NCBI GenBank assembly: GCA_947589085.1
Contig: CANPZD010000003.1
Coordinates: forward strand, 1 to 64,000
Reading direction: 5' to 3'
DNA length: 64,000 nucleotides
From: an uncultured Clostridia bacterium
GTDB taxonomy: Bacteria; Bacillota; Clostridia; Christensenellales; Borkfalkiaceae
Shown here: positions 1 to 11,400 of the stretch, piece by piece
How positions within the stretch are numbered: the stretch's first letter is position 1
Layout of the letters: each line of letters starts with the position of its first letter
Position numbers and translations under genes: made by a program
Notes under the pieces: model-generated
Databases searched by the model: none
Told to the model about the DNA's origin: nothing
Seen by the model: only the letters and a program-made list of their open reading frames with translations

Positions 1-708
1 AGCCGATTTGAGAAGTACTATCTTCGCCTGTTCACGGATGAGCGCCAGATGCATGTGCAGATCTTTCTCGACTGCTCTGCTTCGATGGGGTATGATTGTC
101 CCGAGAAGGGAGAGTATGCCGTGATGGCAGCTGCCGCGCTCGGTTTTCTCGCCGTGCAGAATATGGACAAACTCACGTTCCACTTCATGAAGGAAGGAAG
201 AGCGGAAAATCCCTTTGGCACCATTGTGGGCAAGAATTCTTTCTTCAGGGCAATGGGGTCTTTCACCGATCTCGAGTTCGACGGAGACGTCGATATTGAG
301 GCTTGCGTGACCGGCTGCCCCAATGTGACGGAGAACAACGGACTTTCTGTGATTATTTCCGACCTCTGCACAGACTATGATTGGAAAAAGGCAGTGGATT
401 TCCTGTGCTATAAAAAGAGACAGGTTCTCGTCATTCAAGTGCTTACGCCCGAGGAACGCGATCCGCTTTACGACGGAAGGGTACACTTGATGGACTCCGA
501 AGCGCCCGATATCTCGGATGGGAAAAACATGAAACTGAAGATCACCCGTGCGATGCAGGAGGCATACCGGGAAGCGCTCAACGAATTCATTGAGGATGCA
601 AAACAGTTTTGCAGGAAGAGAGGGGCCGGATTTCTGTCCGTTCCCACGGATGCGCCCATCGAACGCGTACTCTTCGGCGAACTTATGAAGGCAGGTGTGA
701 TGTCATGA
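1..708 (+). CDS. DUF58 domain protein, 5'-truncated by window edge
   Basis: The frame is open from base 1, so the track start at base 49 is an internal Met and the N-terminus lies outside the window. The visible 235 residues form the C-terminal half of a DUF58/von Willebrand A-like fold. They carry a metal-site motif DCSASMG (DxSxS) and a second acidic strand at IISDLCTDYDW, then the LTPEERDP segment typical of DUF58. DUF58 proteins usually sit beside a MoxR AAA+ ATPase and BatA-like VWA proteins. The VWA pair follows here, and MoxR would be expected just upstream of the window. The stop overlaps the next start by four bases (ATGA), which indicates translational coupling. The molecular role of DUF58 is not established; a chaperone or metal-insertion role with MoxR is the usual guess. 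Confidence 0.85.
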   Translation, partial: SRFEKYYLRLFTDERQMHVQIFLDCSASMGYDCPEKGEYAVMAAAALGFLAVQNMDKLTFHFMKEGRAENPFGTIVGKNSFFRAMGSFTDLEFDGDVDIEACVTGCPNVTENNGLSVIISDLCTDYDWKKAVDFLCYKKRQVLVIQVLTPEERDPLYDGRVHLMDSEAPDISDGKNMKLKITRAMQEAYREALNEFIEDAKQFCRKRGAGFLSVPTDAPIERVLFGELMKAGVMS

Positions 709-2750
709 GTTTTGAATTTTTGCTTCCTCTCGGGCTTGTGGGACTCCTGGGCATCGTGGCACTCATCATTATCTATATCATCCGCCCCAACTACCTTGTG
801 CAGCATATCCCTTCTACCTATGTGTGGAGGCTCAGTCTGCGCTACAAAAAGCGCCGCCTTCCCACAAGTAAGTTGAGGAATATCCTGCTCTTTCTCTTTC
901 AGGTGCTCATCCTCACCTCCATTGCGGGCATTCTTGCGCAGCCCGCCCTCGTAAAACACAATGCTTCCAATCGGAACGACGTCATTGCCATCATCGATTC
1001 CTCGGCGAGCATGTATGCCGAGACGGACAATGAAACGCGCTTCATGCGGGCCGTGGATGATGTGATCGACCTTGCAACGGAAACTTTCGCGAAAGGCGGC
1101 ATGGTCTCCGTGATCGTGGCGGACGGCAAACCAGAATATCTGAGCCGCCGTGTGGCGCCCGAAGCAAGCGTGCAGCTCTTTTCGGAACTCCGAGCACTCC
1201 ACGACAACGAACAGGCCTGCTACTACGGCTCTTCCGACATCAACGCAGCGATGAAGCTGACCGAGGAAGTTCTTGACGAAAATCCCTCCGCAAACATCTA
1301 TCTCTATACCGACGAAGTCTACAATGAGACGTATGCGGAACAGCTTGAAGAGCGGCGAAATATCCATATCATGAACGTCAACGACGTTTCCGAATGGAAC
1401 GCCGCGGTGCTCGGCGCATCGGCCGAGATCGTGGATACCTACTGCGAACTTACCGTGGAGATCGCTTCCTATAATATGACGCGCGAACTTGATCTCTATG
1501 TGGAGATTTCTGGACCCGACGTCACGGCGCTCAATCCCGATAAACAGCCCATTGTCATCTTAAAACCCGTCTTCTGCGAGAAAGATACGGTGAAGAAGAT
1601 CGTTTTCCGCTACGGCGGCGCAGGGGACGAGACAGACGTTCTCTATCATGAATTGGGCGTTGAGCAGCGTTTTCAGACTTTCCAATCTATCAATATCTCT
1701 CTGAGAACGGGCGGGGATTCGCTCAGCGCAGACGACAGTTTCAATCTTTACGGAGGAAGGTTGCCCGTCCTGAAAGTGCAGTATGCAAGCTCGCGGCATA
1801 TTCCCGCAAGCGGCAGCGATAAGGACAATCCCGGCCCCAATCCCTTTGTGAACGGCGCACTCGGCATGGTGAAAAACGCTTTCTCACGTCTGCAGCGCTA
1901 TGATGTGCAGATTACGGAAGTCCAGCAGGGTAAGGAACCTGCGCTCACCGGCTTTGATTTCTATGTGTTTGAGCACGATATGCCCGACGTTCTTCCCAAC
2001 GACGGCGTCGTGTTCCTGCTCGATCCGAATGTCGGTTGGACGGGGGCAGGCCTCAATGTGATTTCTGTCAACGACTTCAACAAGACGCTCACTTCATGCA
2101 TGGCGAATGTGGACAATGAGAATCACTTTGTAATGAACGATCCGAATGGGTTCAGACTTGTCCCGGATAGGATCGGGGTATCGAGTTACAAAGTGCTCAC
2201 CTGCGATCCCTCCTACGATGTCCTCATGACGTGCGATTCCGATCCTGTTCTTGCCGTGCGGAAGGATGAAAAGAATCAGGTGGCCGTACTCTCTTTCAGT
2301 GTGCATAATTCGACGCTTCCCCGCGAGATCGAAATGGGTGCGCTCTTCTTCAACCTTTTCGATTACTACTTCCCCGGGATCGTTTCTGATTTCTCCACGG
2401 AAGTGGGGGGAAGTGTGGAAGTCAATTCCCGCGGCGAAAGTATCTCTGCAACGGGTCCCGCGGAGTTCTCGCAAGAGATCACCGAATTTCCCGGTGAGAT
2501 CTCATTCTCTCTGCCCGGAACATATACCTTTACGGGTACAACATGGTACGACCAGACGCTCACCGCGCAGGTGTTTGTAAAAATGCCCGCCGGGGAAAGC
2601 GATATTTTCAAGTCCCGAGAGATCCTTGCCGAGCCGGACAAAAAGCTCGCGGAAGGGGAAATCACCAGCGGTCTCATCATCTATTTTGCGGCGGCGCTTG
2701 TTGCGTTGGCATTTGCGGAGTGGTGGCTCCACATGCATGAGGGGAGGTAA
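705..2750 (+). CDS. BatA-like membrane protein with VWA domain
   Basis: This is a 681-residue protein. I chose the ATG at 705 over the track start at 609 because it overlaps the upstream stop (ATGA) and opens directly into a membrane segment. Residues 5-26 and 60-79 are hydrophobic helices, the N-terminal layout of BatA/aerotolerance-type proteins. A VWA domain begins near residue 92 with an intact MIDAS (IIDSSASM) and continues to about residue 250. The middle is a long extracytoplasmic region, and a C-terminal helix (about 655-675) precedes a short charged tail. It is the second gene of the five-gene operon and probably partners DUF58 and the next VWA protein. No specific substrate can be read from the sequence. 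Confidence 0.85.
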   Translation: MSFEFLLPLGLVGLLGIVALIIIYIIRPNYLVQHIPSTYVWRLSLRYKKRRLPTSKLRNILLFLFQVLILTSIAGILAQPALVKHNASNRNDVIAIIDSSASMYAETDNETRFMRAVDDVIDLATETFAKGGMVSVIVADGKPEYLSRRVAPEASVQLFSELRALHDNEQACYYGSSDINAAMKLTEEVLDENPSANIYLYTDEVYNETYAEQLEERRNIHIMNVNDVSEWNAAVLGASAEIVDTYCELTVEIASYNMTRELDLYVEISGPDVTALNPDKQPIVILKPVFCEKDTVKKIVFRYGGAGDETDVLYHELGVEQRFQTFQSINISLRTGGDSLSADDSFNLYGGRLPVLKVQYASSRHIPASGSDKDNPGPNPFVNGALGMVKNAFSRLQRYDVQITEVQQGKEPALTGFDFYVFEHDMPDVLPNDGVVFLLDPNVGWTGAGLNVISVNDFNKTLTSCMANVDNENHFVMNDPNGFRLVPDRIGVSSYKVLTCDPSYDVLMTCDSDPVLAVRKDEKNQVAVLSFSVHNSTLPREIEMGALFFNLFDYYFPGIVSDFSTEVGGSVEVNSRGESISATGPAEFSQEITEFPGEISFSLPGTYTFTGTTWYDQTLTAQVFVKMPAGESDIFKSREILAEPDKKLAEGEITSGLIIYFAAALVALAFAEWWLHMHEGR

Positions 2751-2756
2751 GGAGCA

Positions 2757-5561
2757 GTGAGTCAATTCCGGATCCAATTTGCCTACCCGTGGTCGGGCTG
2801 GTTACTTCTGTTACTCATCCCCGCGATCGTCGTGCCCCTGATTCTCCACTTCAAAGTGGCGAAAAGATACCGCCGCACACGCAATCGCATCATCTCCCTC
2901 GTGTTGCATCTTGCGGTGATGGTTCTCTCCGTGTGCGCCCTTTCGGGGATGATCTTCACGTTCCATGTGGACAATCCCGACAATGAAATTCTTCTTCTTG
3001 TCGATGTTTCCGATACGGAGGAGGAGTCCCGGGAGAAGCGCGATGAATTCGTGGAGGCCATTCTCGAGGACTGCGGTTACGACGGATTTAAGACGGGGGT
3101 CGTCACTTTCGGCTTCGATCAGGTATATGCCGTTCCCTTCGGTTACGATACCTCAGGCATGTTCGAAGCCTACAGGAAGGCGGATCTTCCCGACACGAGC
3201 GCCACAAACATCGCGGCGGCTCTCAACTACACGGCATCTCTCTTTTCGGGGAAGGGCACCTCGAAGATCGTGCTCATCACCGACGGAAAGGAGACCGATG
3301 AAGCGGCATCTGCCGTCATCGGCACCATCGCTGCCCAAGGCGTGCGCGTAGACGCTGTCTGCGTTTCCTCCGAGTATGACGATACCGTGCAAGTTGTGGA
3401 TGTGGAGCTTCCCGAATATCATGTCAACGTGGGGGAAGAGTGCACCGTCGGCGTTTCGCTCAAGAGCAAAGCCGCTACGAAGGACACCGTCATCGAGCTT
3501 TACGACAATGACGTTCTGAACGAGACATCCCAGACGTTGGATCTCCCCCAGGGGAGTCAACTTGTGAATTTCCGCTGCACTTTCGATACGCAGGGACTTC
3601 ATGAACTCAAAGTGCGCATCCGCCAGCAGGGGGATAAGCTCGAGGACAACGACGAATATTTCTCTTATATCTATCTCGAAGTCTACAATAAGATACTCAT
3701 CCTTGAGCGCTTCGAAGGGGAATCGAATGAACTTGTCTCTCTTCTCACGACAAACGGCGCAGAGTATGAAGTCGATGTCAAAAACCTTGTTTCGAGCGAC
3801 GACATTCCGTCTGATATCGACACACTCAGAAAATACGATCAGGTCATCCTCAACAATGTATCCAATGCCGACCTTCAGATTCATGAGGGACTCGACAGGC
3901 TTCTGAATACCTATGTGAACGAGTACGGCGGAGGCCTGCTCACTGTGGGCGGAAGCGAAGAAGATGATCCGGACACGGCGCACGCATACAACCGCGAAGA
4001 TATGGCCGGCACGCTCTATCAGCAGTTGCTTCCCGTGCAAGCGATCGACTATACCCCGCCCGTCGGTGTGATTTTCATCCTCGATACATCGAGTTCTATG
4101 GATTCGAACACGGGATTGGGAGAAACCAAGCGCAAGGCGTCGAAGGAGGGCCTCATCGACCTTGTGCGCAATCAGGTGCTCTCCGAAAGGGATTATTTCG
4201 GTCTGATGACCCTTGATACCACCTATAGCGTGGTACTTCCCCTGACGAGATTTACCCAGCAGGACGTAATTATCAACGCCATCAACAGTGTCGACAGCAC
4301 GGGCGGCACGCTGTATTCGCAGGCCATCGCGCGTGCACGGCAGCTTCTCTTCGAACTCAAAGAGGTGGAGCGCCGCCACATCGTGATCATCACCGACGGC
4401 GAACCGGCCGGCAATGATAAGGCATCCTATCTCGATGAGGCGAAGAACTGCTGGAACACCAACGGGACGACGCTCTCCGTGATCGGATTCTTCAGCGAGG
4501 GAAGCGCGGCTTACCAAACCATGGACGATCTAGTTACCGAAGGCCACGGCGGACTCTATCCGACGAGCGGCAAGCTCAGCGACGTTGCGGAAAAGATCCG
4601 CGGGGATCTTCTCGAACACGCCCTTCAGGAAGTCGTGCCCGAGCCATTCAATCCCATCGTCACCAATTCCCATTCCAACGTATTCAACGGCGTTGAATAC
4701 GGCACGGACCACGACAGAGACGAGATGCGTGCCCAACTCGGAGGCTTCTACGGCGTAAAGGTCCGCGACAGCGACTACCTTCTCCTCGAAGGGCAGTATT
4801 CCGTTCCCATCTATGCCCAGTGGAAATACGGCGCGGGGAGTGTTGGCTCCTTTATGTGCGATCTCAATGGGCGATGGTCTTCGGAATTCATGCATGACGA
4901 CAACGGCCGAAGGTTCCTCCTCAATCTGGTGGGGGGACTGATGCCAATCGAGAATATTCACCCTAGGGATATCACGTATACGCTCACGGAGGGGAACTAT
5001 ATCAACCGCCTGAGCGTGGATGCAAAGCTGAAGGAAGGGGAGTATGTTCGGGCGGAGATCGTGCCGGTTGCGGGCGGTGACCCCCTCTCGCTGAATACGG
5101 CGCCGGCGACGGCAGACAAAGCTTTTTACGTCACCGAGTACCTTACGGAGGGAAACGGATACAGCGGGTGCTCCTTTGTGATCAAGCGGAGCGGAACATA
5201 CCGAATCGTCATTGAAAAATGCGCGGCCGACGGCACTGTCATTGAAAAGCTCGAAATCTATAAATCCTTTTCTTTCTCGAAAGAATACGATCTGTTCGCC
5301 GAAGCGGAGGATGTCCCGGCCCGAGATGCGCTTGCGTCCCTTGCGGCAAGGGGCGGCGGAAAGTTCATAGAGGCCATCGAGGACCGCTTTGATATCTTCG
5401 AAGGCATCAACATCACGCTTGAACGGCAATTCAATCCCACCATGCTCTTTATGATCCTGGCAATGGTGTTCTTCCTGCTTGATATCATCGTCAGGAAGTT
5501 CAAGTTCAAATGGCCGCACGAGCTATACCGCGAACACAAGGCAAAGAAAACACACGGCTGA
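2757..5561 (+). CDS. Large membrane protein with two VWA domains
   Basis: This 934-residue protein starts at GTG 2757, six bases after the previous stop, with GGAGG/AGGAG just upstream. Two N-terminal hydrophobic helices (about 13-32 and 44-66) are followed by a first VWA-like domain. Its metal motif is a DVSDT variant (DxSxT), and LITDGKETD lies further on. A second VWA domain near residue 435 has a canonical DTSSSMDS and IITDGEPAG. Between them lies a glutamine-amidotransferase-like stretch (YGGGLLTVGGSEED), as in YegL/BatA-type and other VWA membrane proteins. A single helix near residue 895-915 and a basic tail end the protein. With its neighbours it looks like an extracytoplasmic metal-dependent adhesion or scaffold module. 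The function is inferred only from domain type. Confidence 0.85.
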   Translation: MSQFRIQFAYPWSGWLLLLLIPAIVVPLILHFKVAKRYRRTRNRIISLVLHLAVMVLSVCALSGMIFTFHVDNPDNEILLLVDVSDTEEESREKRDEFVEAILEDCGYDGFKTGVVTFGFDQVYAVPFGYDTSGMFEAYRKADLPDTSATNIAAALNYTASLFSGKGTSKIVLITDGKETDEAASAVIGTIAAQGVRVDAVCVSSEYDDTVQVVDVELPEYHVNVGEECTVGVSLKSKAATKDTVIELYDNDVLNETSQTLDLPQGSQLVNFRCTFDTQGLHELKVRIRQQGDKLEDNDEYFSYIYLEVYNKILILERFEGESNELVSLLTTNGAEYEVDVKNLVSSDDIPSDIDTLRKYDQVILNNVSNADLQIHEGLDRLLNTYVNEYGGGLLTVGGSEEDDPDTAHAYNREDMAGTLYQQLLPVQAIDYTPPVGVIFILDTSSSMDSNTGLGETKRKASKEGLIDLVRNQVLSERDYFGLMTLDTTYSVVLPLTRFTQQDVIINAINSVDSTGGTLYSQAIARARQLLFELKEVERRHIVIITDGEPAGNDKASYLDEAKNCWNTNGTTLSVIGFFSEGSAAYQTMDDLVTEGHGGLYPTSGKLSDVAEKIRGDLLEHALQEVVPEPFNPIVTNSHSNVFNGVEYGTDHDRDEMRAQLGGFYGVKVRDSDYLLLEGQYSVPIYAQWKYGAGSVGSFMCDLNGRWSSEFMHDDNGRRFLLNLVGGLMPIENIHPRDITYTLTEGNYINRLSVDAKLKEGEYVRAEIVPVAGGDPLSLNTAPATADKAFYVTEYLTEGNGYSGCSFVIKRSGTYRIVIEKCAADGTVIEKLEIYKSFSFSKEYDLFAEAEDVPARDALASLAARGGGKFIEAIEDRFDIFEGINITLERQFNPTMLFMILAMVFFLLDIIVRKFKFKWPHELYREHKAKKTHG

Positions 5562-5587
5562 GACACGCCCCCTGCAAGGAGGAATCC

Positions 5588-8398
5588 ATGAAAAAATTCA
5601 ATTCAACGCTTGCACTCATCGTCGCGCTCTTTGCGGCGTTTGCGTTCTCGGCATGCTCGGGCGCGAAGCTGGATAAACCCGCCGGTTTTTCGATCGATGA
5701 GAACAATGTGCTCTCCTGGAATGAAGTGGAAGGGGCCCGTAGCTACACCGTGAGCATCCGAGATCTGCAGACGGAGACCGAATCGGAGGCGACTACACGC
5801 AAGACTTCCTACACGCTTTCCGACCTCGCGGAAGGAGACTATGAGATCAAGGTGATGGCCTTGGGGGGAAGCCAAAACAGTCTCCGCTCCGAATGGTCTG
5901 AAATCCAGAACTTCCACAAAGATTACGAAACAGGACTTATCTATACCCTCATCAACGGGGATACGGAGTATGCCATCTCCCAATCGGGGACGGCGCGGGG
6001 GACAGTCCGGATCGAGGAAGTCTACCGCGGAAAGCCTGTCACAGCCATTCTCGACGCAGCTTTCCGTGCCTCGGGAAGGATCGAAAATCTCATTGTGGGC
6101 GCCAATGTGCGCACCGTAGGAGCAAATGCTTTCTATCAATGCCCGCGGCTTGTGTCCGTTGAACTTCCGGACAGCGTTGTCTCTATCGGCGAGAGTGCTT
6201 TCCAAGGATGCAGCAGCCTCACATCCGTCAGACTTCCCGCCCATCTTCAAGCGATTGCCCCCACGACCTTTGCCTATTGCAGAGGACTCAAGGAGATCAC
6301 ATTCGATGAAGATCTTCTCTCCATCGGCGATACGGCGTTTTACTCCTGCACGGGTATCGCTTCGCTCGAATTTCCCGATTCATTGCAGGCCATCGGCACA
6401 GACGCCTTCTCCGCCTCCTCTTCGTCGGAGGATGCGCTCACTTCGGTATCTTTCGGAAGCGGACTGCTCTCGATCGGCGAAAACGCCTTTTCCAACCGTC
6501 TGAACCTCGCGAAGGTGTCATTCGTCGAGACAGATGGACTCTCCATCGGCGCCAGAGCTTTCAACGGCTGTAAAGCGCTCAAGGAAGTCGTGTTTGCGGA
6601 GGGACTAACATCAATCGGGAATTACGTTTTTTCCGGCTGTGAATTGCTTGAGGAAATAAAGCTTCCCGGATCGGTCAGTGCGATAGGCCGCGACGTATTT
6701 TTCGGGACGGAGCTTTACCGGAAGCAGGTCGTCAACAACACCCACAACGGTTTCGTTTATGCAGGAGACTGGCTCGTAGGCGCCACGGCGGAGAGCAAAT
6801 CCGTCACCGATTTCACGGCAGCAAATTTCAAAGAAAATACGGTCGGCATTGCCTCCAGAGTTTTTCAGGCCTGTCCAGAGCTTGGTACGGTAAGGCTTCC
6901 GGTGAGCGTGAAATACGTGGGCACCTATGCCTTTGCGGATTCTCCCAAGCTCCGTAGTCTGATCACCGACGAAGGAAGCATGCTCGAGGAGATCGGCAAC
7001 TATGCTTTCTATAATTGCGGCACGCTCAGCAATATCGTCTTTCAGAGAAGAGGATTAAAGCGTATCGGCAGTGGCGCTTTCGCAAATTGCCTGAGCGTGA
7101 GCAACAACCAGGATAATGTCTACCTCCTCGTTCCCGAGACTGTGGAACACATCGGGCAGCAAGCCTATTACGGCACCGCGCTTTGGAACAATCCCACGGA
7201 GGAGGGTATCATCTATGCGGGAAATTGGGTCGTAGGGTATGCAAATATCACGCAGAGCGAAGTTGCGCTTTCGGAAAACGTGGAAGGGATCGCAGACGCT
7301 GCGTTTGCAAACTGTGAGATTATCACGGGCGTGCAGAACCTTAACCGCGTCAGATGCATCGGTGTTGCCGCATTCTCCGGCTGTACCGCGCTGACTTCCG
7401 TCTCTCTCAGCCGAAATCTGCAGAGCATCGGGGCGCAAACATTCTTCGGCTGTTCCTCTTTGATCTCGCTTGGGACGTCGCTTCCCCGCTCGCTTGAAGA
7501 GGTGGGCGCTCTCGCCTTTGCAGGATGTTCGGCGCTTACAACGCTCGATTTCTCCGTGACCGCGCTCAAGACTCTTGACGTGGGCGCTTTCTGGGGTTGC
7601 AGCAGCCTCAACGAACTGACCTTCGGCGATGAGTTGAAGGCCGTGGGGGCCTATGCTTTCTGTCAGTGCGCGGCTCTTACATCCGTCAAGCTGCCTGCCT
7701 CCGTCACCTATGTGGGAGAGCGTGCTTTCAGCAACTGTGATTCACTCGCCGAACTCGATCTCGGCAGCACGGAGATTATCGGCGCTCTTGCGTTCTGCAA
7801 ATGTATCTCCCTGAAAGAACTCACCCTTCCCGCCACCGTGAAGGAAGTGGGGGATTTCGCGTTCTTCCGTTCGGGGATCGAAAAGATCAACTTCTCGGAG
7901 GGGCTTGAGAGGATCGGGGTATGTGCGTTTTACAGGCTCGAAGGACTGACTTCTCTGTCGCTACCCGCGAGCCTCGAATATATCGGCGAAAGTGCGTTCC
8001 GCGATTGTGTGCAGCTCGGCTCCGTTATCATGCGCGGAGAGATCGGCTACATCGGACCGCACGCGTTCTATAAATGTTTTAATATGACTGTCTATTCCGC
8101 CGCTCCCATGAACGTTTCGGCAGCATGGGACAGCTTGTGGAATTCCTCTTTCCGCCCTGTTTTTTGGGGCTGCACGTTGGATGAAGCGGGAAATGTCCTC
8201 AGCGTAATGGCGGGGCAGGTATCCAATCCCTATGCGCGTTTCGGGGCAGTCGCGCCCCATAAAGATGGCTTTGAGTTCGTCGGATGGGCAACCTCCGCAG
8301 ACGGAGAAGCTGCATACGACGCGCAGAATTGGCGAGATGCTGCGGAGGGTACCGTGCTCTATGCCCTCTATGCCGAGCATTCGGCGGAAAATCAGTAA
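5588..8398 (+). CDS. BspA-type LRR surface lipoprotein
   Basis: The start at ATG 5588 (not 5510) is fixed by AAGGAGGAATCC and by the signal peptide it opens: MKKFNS, a hydrophobic stretch, then lipobox FSAC at residue 20. The 936-residue protein has a fibronectin-III-like domain (about 25-110), then about thirty LRR_5 units of the BspA/Treponema type. These recur as IGxxAFxxCxxLxxxxLPxS between about residues 145 and 870. The last 60 residues resemble an InlB/Listeria-Bacteroides repeat (FEFVGWATSADG). Such proteins are surface-anchored and often bind host or matrix proteins or glycans. The position 26 bp behind the VWA genes, with no terminator between, makes it part of that operon. The ligand is unknown. 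Confidence 0.9.
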   Translation: MKKFNSTLALIVALFAAFAFSACSGAKLDKPAGFSIDENNVLSWNEVEGARSYTVSIRDLQTETESEATTRKTSYTLSDLAEGDYEIKVMALGGSQNSLRSEWSEIQNFHKDYETGLIYTLINGDTEYAISQSGTARGTVRIEEVYRGKPVTAILDAAFRASGRIENLIVGANVRTVGANAFYQCPRLVSVELPDSVVSIGESAFQGCSSLTSVRLPAHLQAIAPTTFAYCRGLKEITFDEDLLSIGDTAFYSCTGIASLEFPDSLQAIGTDAFSASSSSEDALTSVSFGSGLLSIGENAFSNRLNLAKVSFVETDGLSIGARAFNGCKALKEVVFAEGLTSIGNYVFSGCELLEEIKLPGSVSAIGRDVFFGTELYRKQVVNNTHNGFVYAGDWLVGATAESKSVTDFTAANFKENTVGIASRVFQACPELGTVRLPVSVKYVGTYAFADSPKLRSLITDEGSMLEEIGNYAFYNCGTLSNIVFQRRGLKRIGSGAFANCLSVSNNQDNVYLLVPETVEHIGQQAYYGTALWNNPTEEGIIYAGNWVVGYANITQSEVALSENVEGIADAAFANCEIITGVQNLNRVRCIGVAAFSGCTALTSVSLSRNLQSIGAQTFFGCSSLISLGTSLPRSLEEVGALAFAGCSALTTLDFSVTALKTLDVGAFWGCSSLNELTFGDELKAVGAYAFCQCAALTSVKLPASVTYVGERAFSNCDSLAELDLGSTEIIGALAFCKCISLKELTLPATVKEVGDFAFFRSGIEKINFSEGLERIGVCAFYRLEGLTSLSLPASLEYIGESAFRDCVQLGSVIMRGEIGYIGPHAFYKCFNMTVYSAAPMNVSAAWDSLWNSSFRPVFWGCTLDEAGNVLSVMAGQVSNPYARFGAVAPHKDGFEFVGWATSADGEAAYDAQNWRDAAEGTVLYALYAEHSAENQ

Positions 8399-8421
8399 GG
8401 TCGAAAGGAGATATATCCGTT

Positions 8422-11400
8422 ATGAAAAAGATGAGAAAAAGTCTTGCCCTGGTTCTGATGGCAGTGCTTGCAGTCCTGTGTTTTGCCATTGCGGCATGCG
8501 CGGGCGGCATTACTTTCAAATTTGAGACGAACGGCGGCAATGCGATCGAAAGCATGAAAGTGACGAAAGGAGAGGAGATCACGCTACCCGTTCCGGAGCG
8601 CGAAGGATACAGCTTCGAAGGCTGGTTCGAAAACGCAGAGCTATCCGGAAATCCCGTTGCAGAGGAGCAGACGGCAAAGCAAAGCCGCACTTTCTATGCG
8701 AAGTGGGAGAAGATGTACCTCGTTACCCTCGATCTTGCGGGCGGCTCCATATCCTCCACGTCTTTCTATCTGAAGAAAGGGACCAATCTGCTTACTGCGC
8801 TCGAAGATTATGTGCCTGTCAAGGAGAACTTCCAATTCGGGGAGTGGCTCTATAACGGCAAGGCGCTCAATACCACGAATACGATGCCCGAAGAGGACAT
8901 CACGCTCACCGCACATTACATGGTCGGCTATACCGTGGAACGCTATCTCCAAAGTCTCGACGATCCCGATACGTATGAGAAGGGAGAGAACTACGTGGGA
9001 TATGCGTACGCGAGCAATTCCGTTTTTGAACTCGACCCCGGTGAAGTCGCGCCCACGGGGTTCAATGTCATACAGCATGAGGGAGAGATTACGCAAAAAA
9101 CGCTCAGCGAAACTCCCTCCGAGAACCTCTTTAAGTTGTATTTTAACCGCGCGGAGATCCACGTCCGCCTTTACTCCAACTATCCCGACGGGGAAGAAAA
9201 GACGGCAGAGATCAGCGGTCTGTACGGCAAAGAGGTGCTTTTGCCCGAGGACAGCTTCTATGCAAGCGGGTATTGCCTGACAGGATGGAGCAAGAGCGTC
9301 ACGGGCGAAGACGCCATCCCCTCCAACTATCTGAACACCTTCCTCTTCGGCGGAAAGGATGAAGATCTCTATTACTACAAACTCGAAGAGAGCGTGTCGC
9401 TCTATGGCGTCTGGGCCAAGGGCTATATCGATAATTTCGAGGGTATCGACTATATTTATCATTTCTCTGCCGACGCCAAGGAGGTCTATCTCCAACGTGC
9501 AGGCACTTTCTTAAAGGGCGAATACGATGCGAAGACCAACGGCTTCCTCTTCTACGACGATGCCCGAAAGACCATTCTTGAAGGAGCTTTCAACGACGCA
9601 AACGGCACTTTTGCCTATTATGTGACGGCCCGCCAACGCAATCTTTCGCTTTATGTGATGGGTACCGGGTTGGATTCGTATACAGTGCTTATCCTCGATG
9701 AGCTTAACAATGTTACCTATTCACGGAACAAGGACAACGGACAGGGCGGCAAGACTCTCATCGCCGAATCCAAGGGGACGTATACCTATCGTGGGGGTGT
9801 AGAATACGAGGCAAAGTTTACGAGCGGCGAACTCGCAGGCAAATCTTTCGTATTCATTCAGGGACTTGCCACCGTCAACAATGTGGATACGCCCGTATTC
9901 AGCATCCGCGACGACGCGTCCTATTCGATGGGTAGCCTTGCCTATGTCGCAATGAATCAGGGTGCACCTTTGGTCTACCCGCAGAACCTCAATGCAATTG
10001 AGTTCGACGGATACGGCGTCGCGACCCTAAATGCGGGAACCTCCACCGCGAATTACTACTACCGTTTCGCCGAGCAGAAGGACACTTTCTATCTTTACAA
10101 TACCAGCACGGGCAGGCTTCTCGAAACCTGCAAGATCGTGGATATTTCGGGTCAGAAAGCGTATTGTATCTATAACGAGTCGTTCGACAACACTTTCACG
10201 TCTGGAACGGAGACGCTCAAGCTTGACGGCCTCTACAATGCCACATATACGGGTACGTCGGTCGTAAATGGATATTACACTTCTACGGCGTCTGCGTTCG
10301 GCGGATATATCGTCACCGTCTACGGCACTTCGGAGCCTCTCATGTTTCATGTCTATGCTACGCAGGAGATGGTGAATAATCAGGTCGTCGTTGAGTATCA
10401 CTTTGATAAGAAAGCTGCCGGTTACAGCGAATATTATTACAAAGATGACCAGCAGGGAGTCTACTTCCATTATGCGCCTCTCATCGTGCTCAATGAGAGC
10501 AAACAAAGAGAGTTCTCCCTCTATGCGATCGATACCGCCAGCACGACCGCCCGCATCTTTGTGAAGGTCGCCGAAGGCACATATACGGTGGAGAACGGAA
10601 AACGCCGTGCCACCATCACGAAGTATTTTGAGGCAGTTTCCTACGCCAGTACACCCATCGATATCTCCAACCTTGCGGAGATAGTCTTCGACACTGCATA
10701 CATCAGCAGGTCGGATTCCGGTCCCATCCCCGTCGCCTATTGGTTCTCCGTAACCCCCAAGGATGGAAAAGAGGAGACCTATGATACTGTCTATCGCGAG
10801 AAAGATGGCACGTCGAGTCTTTCCCTGATCGCCGGCTTTGCGGTGCTCACCTACGAGAGAAACGGCGTGAGGAGCGAAATCATCGGTTCCTATACGCGCA
10901 AGGATAACATCCTTGTAATCATTACCTCTTCGGGAAATCTTTCTCTCGAGATGAACGATGAGGACGGAACTTTCGTCATCCTCAGCTCGCTGTTGGGGAC
11001 CGTGTATGCCATGGGAGATGACGGCGCTGTGACCCGGCTCGAATACATCGACTTCGACGGCAAAGACGGCGCTGTTTACAGTATCGTTACGCCCGCCGCC
11101 GAGGGCGGAAATGCCGAGGTTACGAGCTATCAGGGTACCTTTAAGAGTACGGGCAGACAGACGGATTTCGGAAGCGTAACCTATCACTTCACGGGGACGT
11201 TGAACGGGGCTGCGGACGCCGAGAAAAAGGAATTTGATTTCCTTCTCCTGCAGTTGGGGAACACCATGCTCTTCACGAAGTACAACGGGGACTTCGCAGG
11301 TAAATACATTGGCACTGACGCAGGTGCCGGAATTCTTACGCTCGATGGGTTTGGCTTCAATGCAAGTCTCTCCGTCGGCAGTAAAGTTCAGAATGGCTTC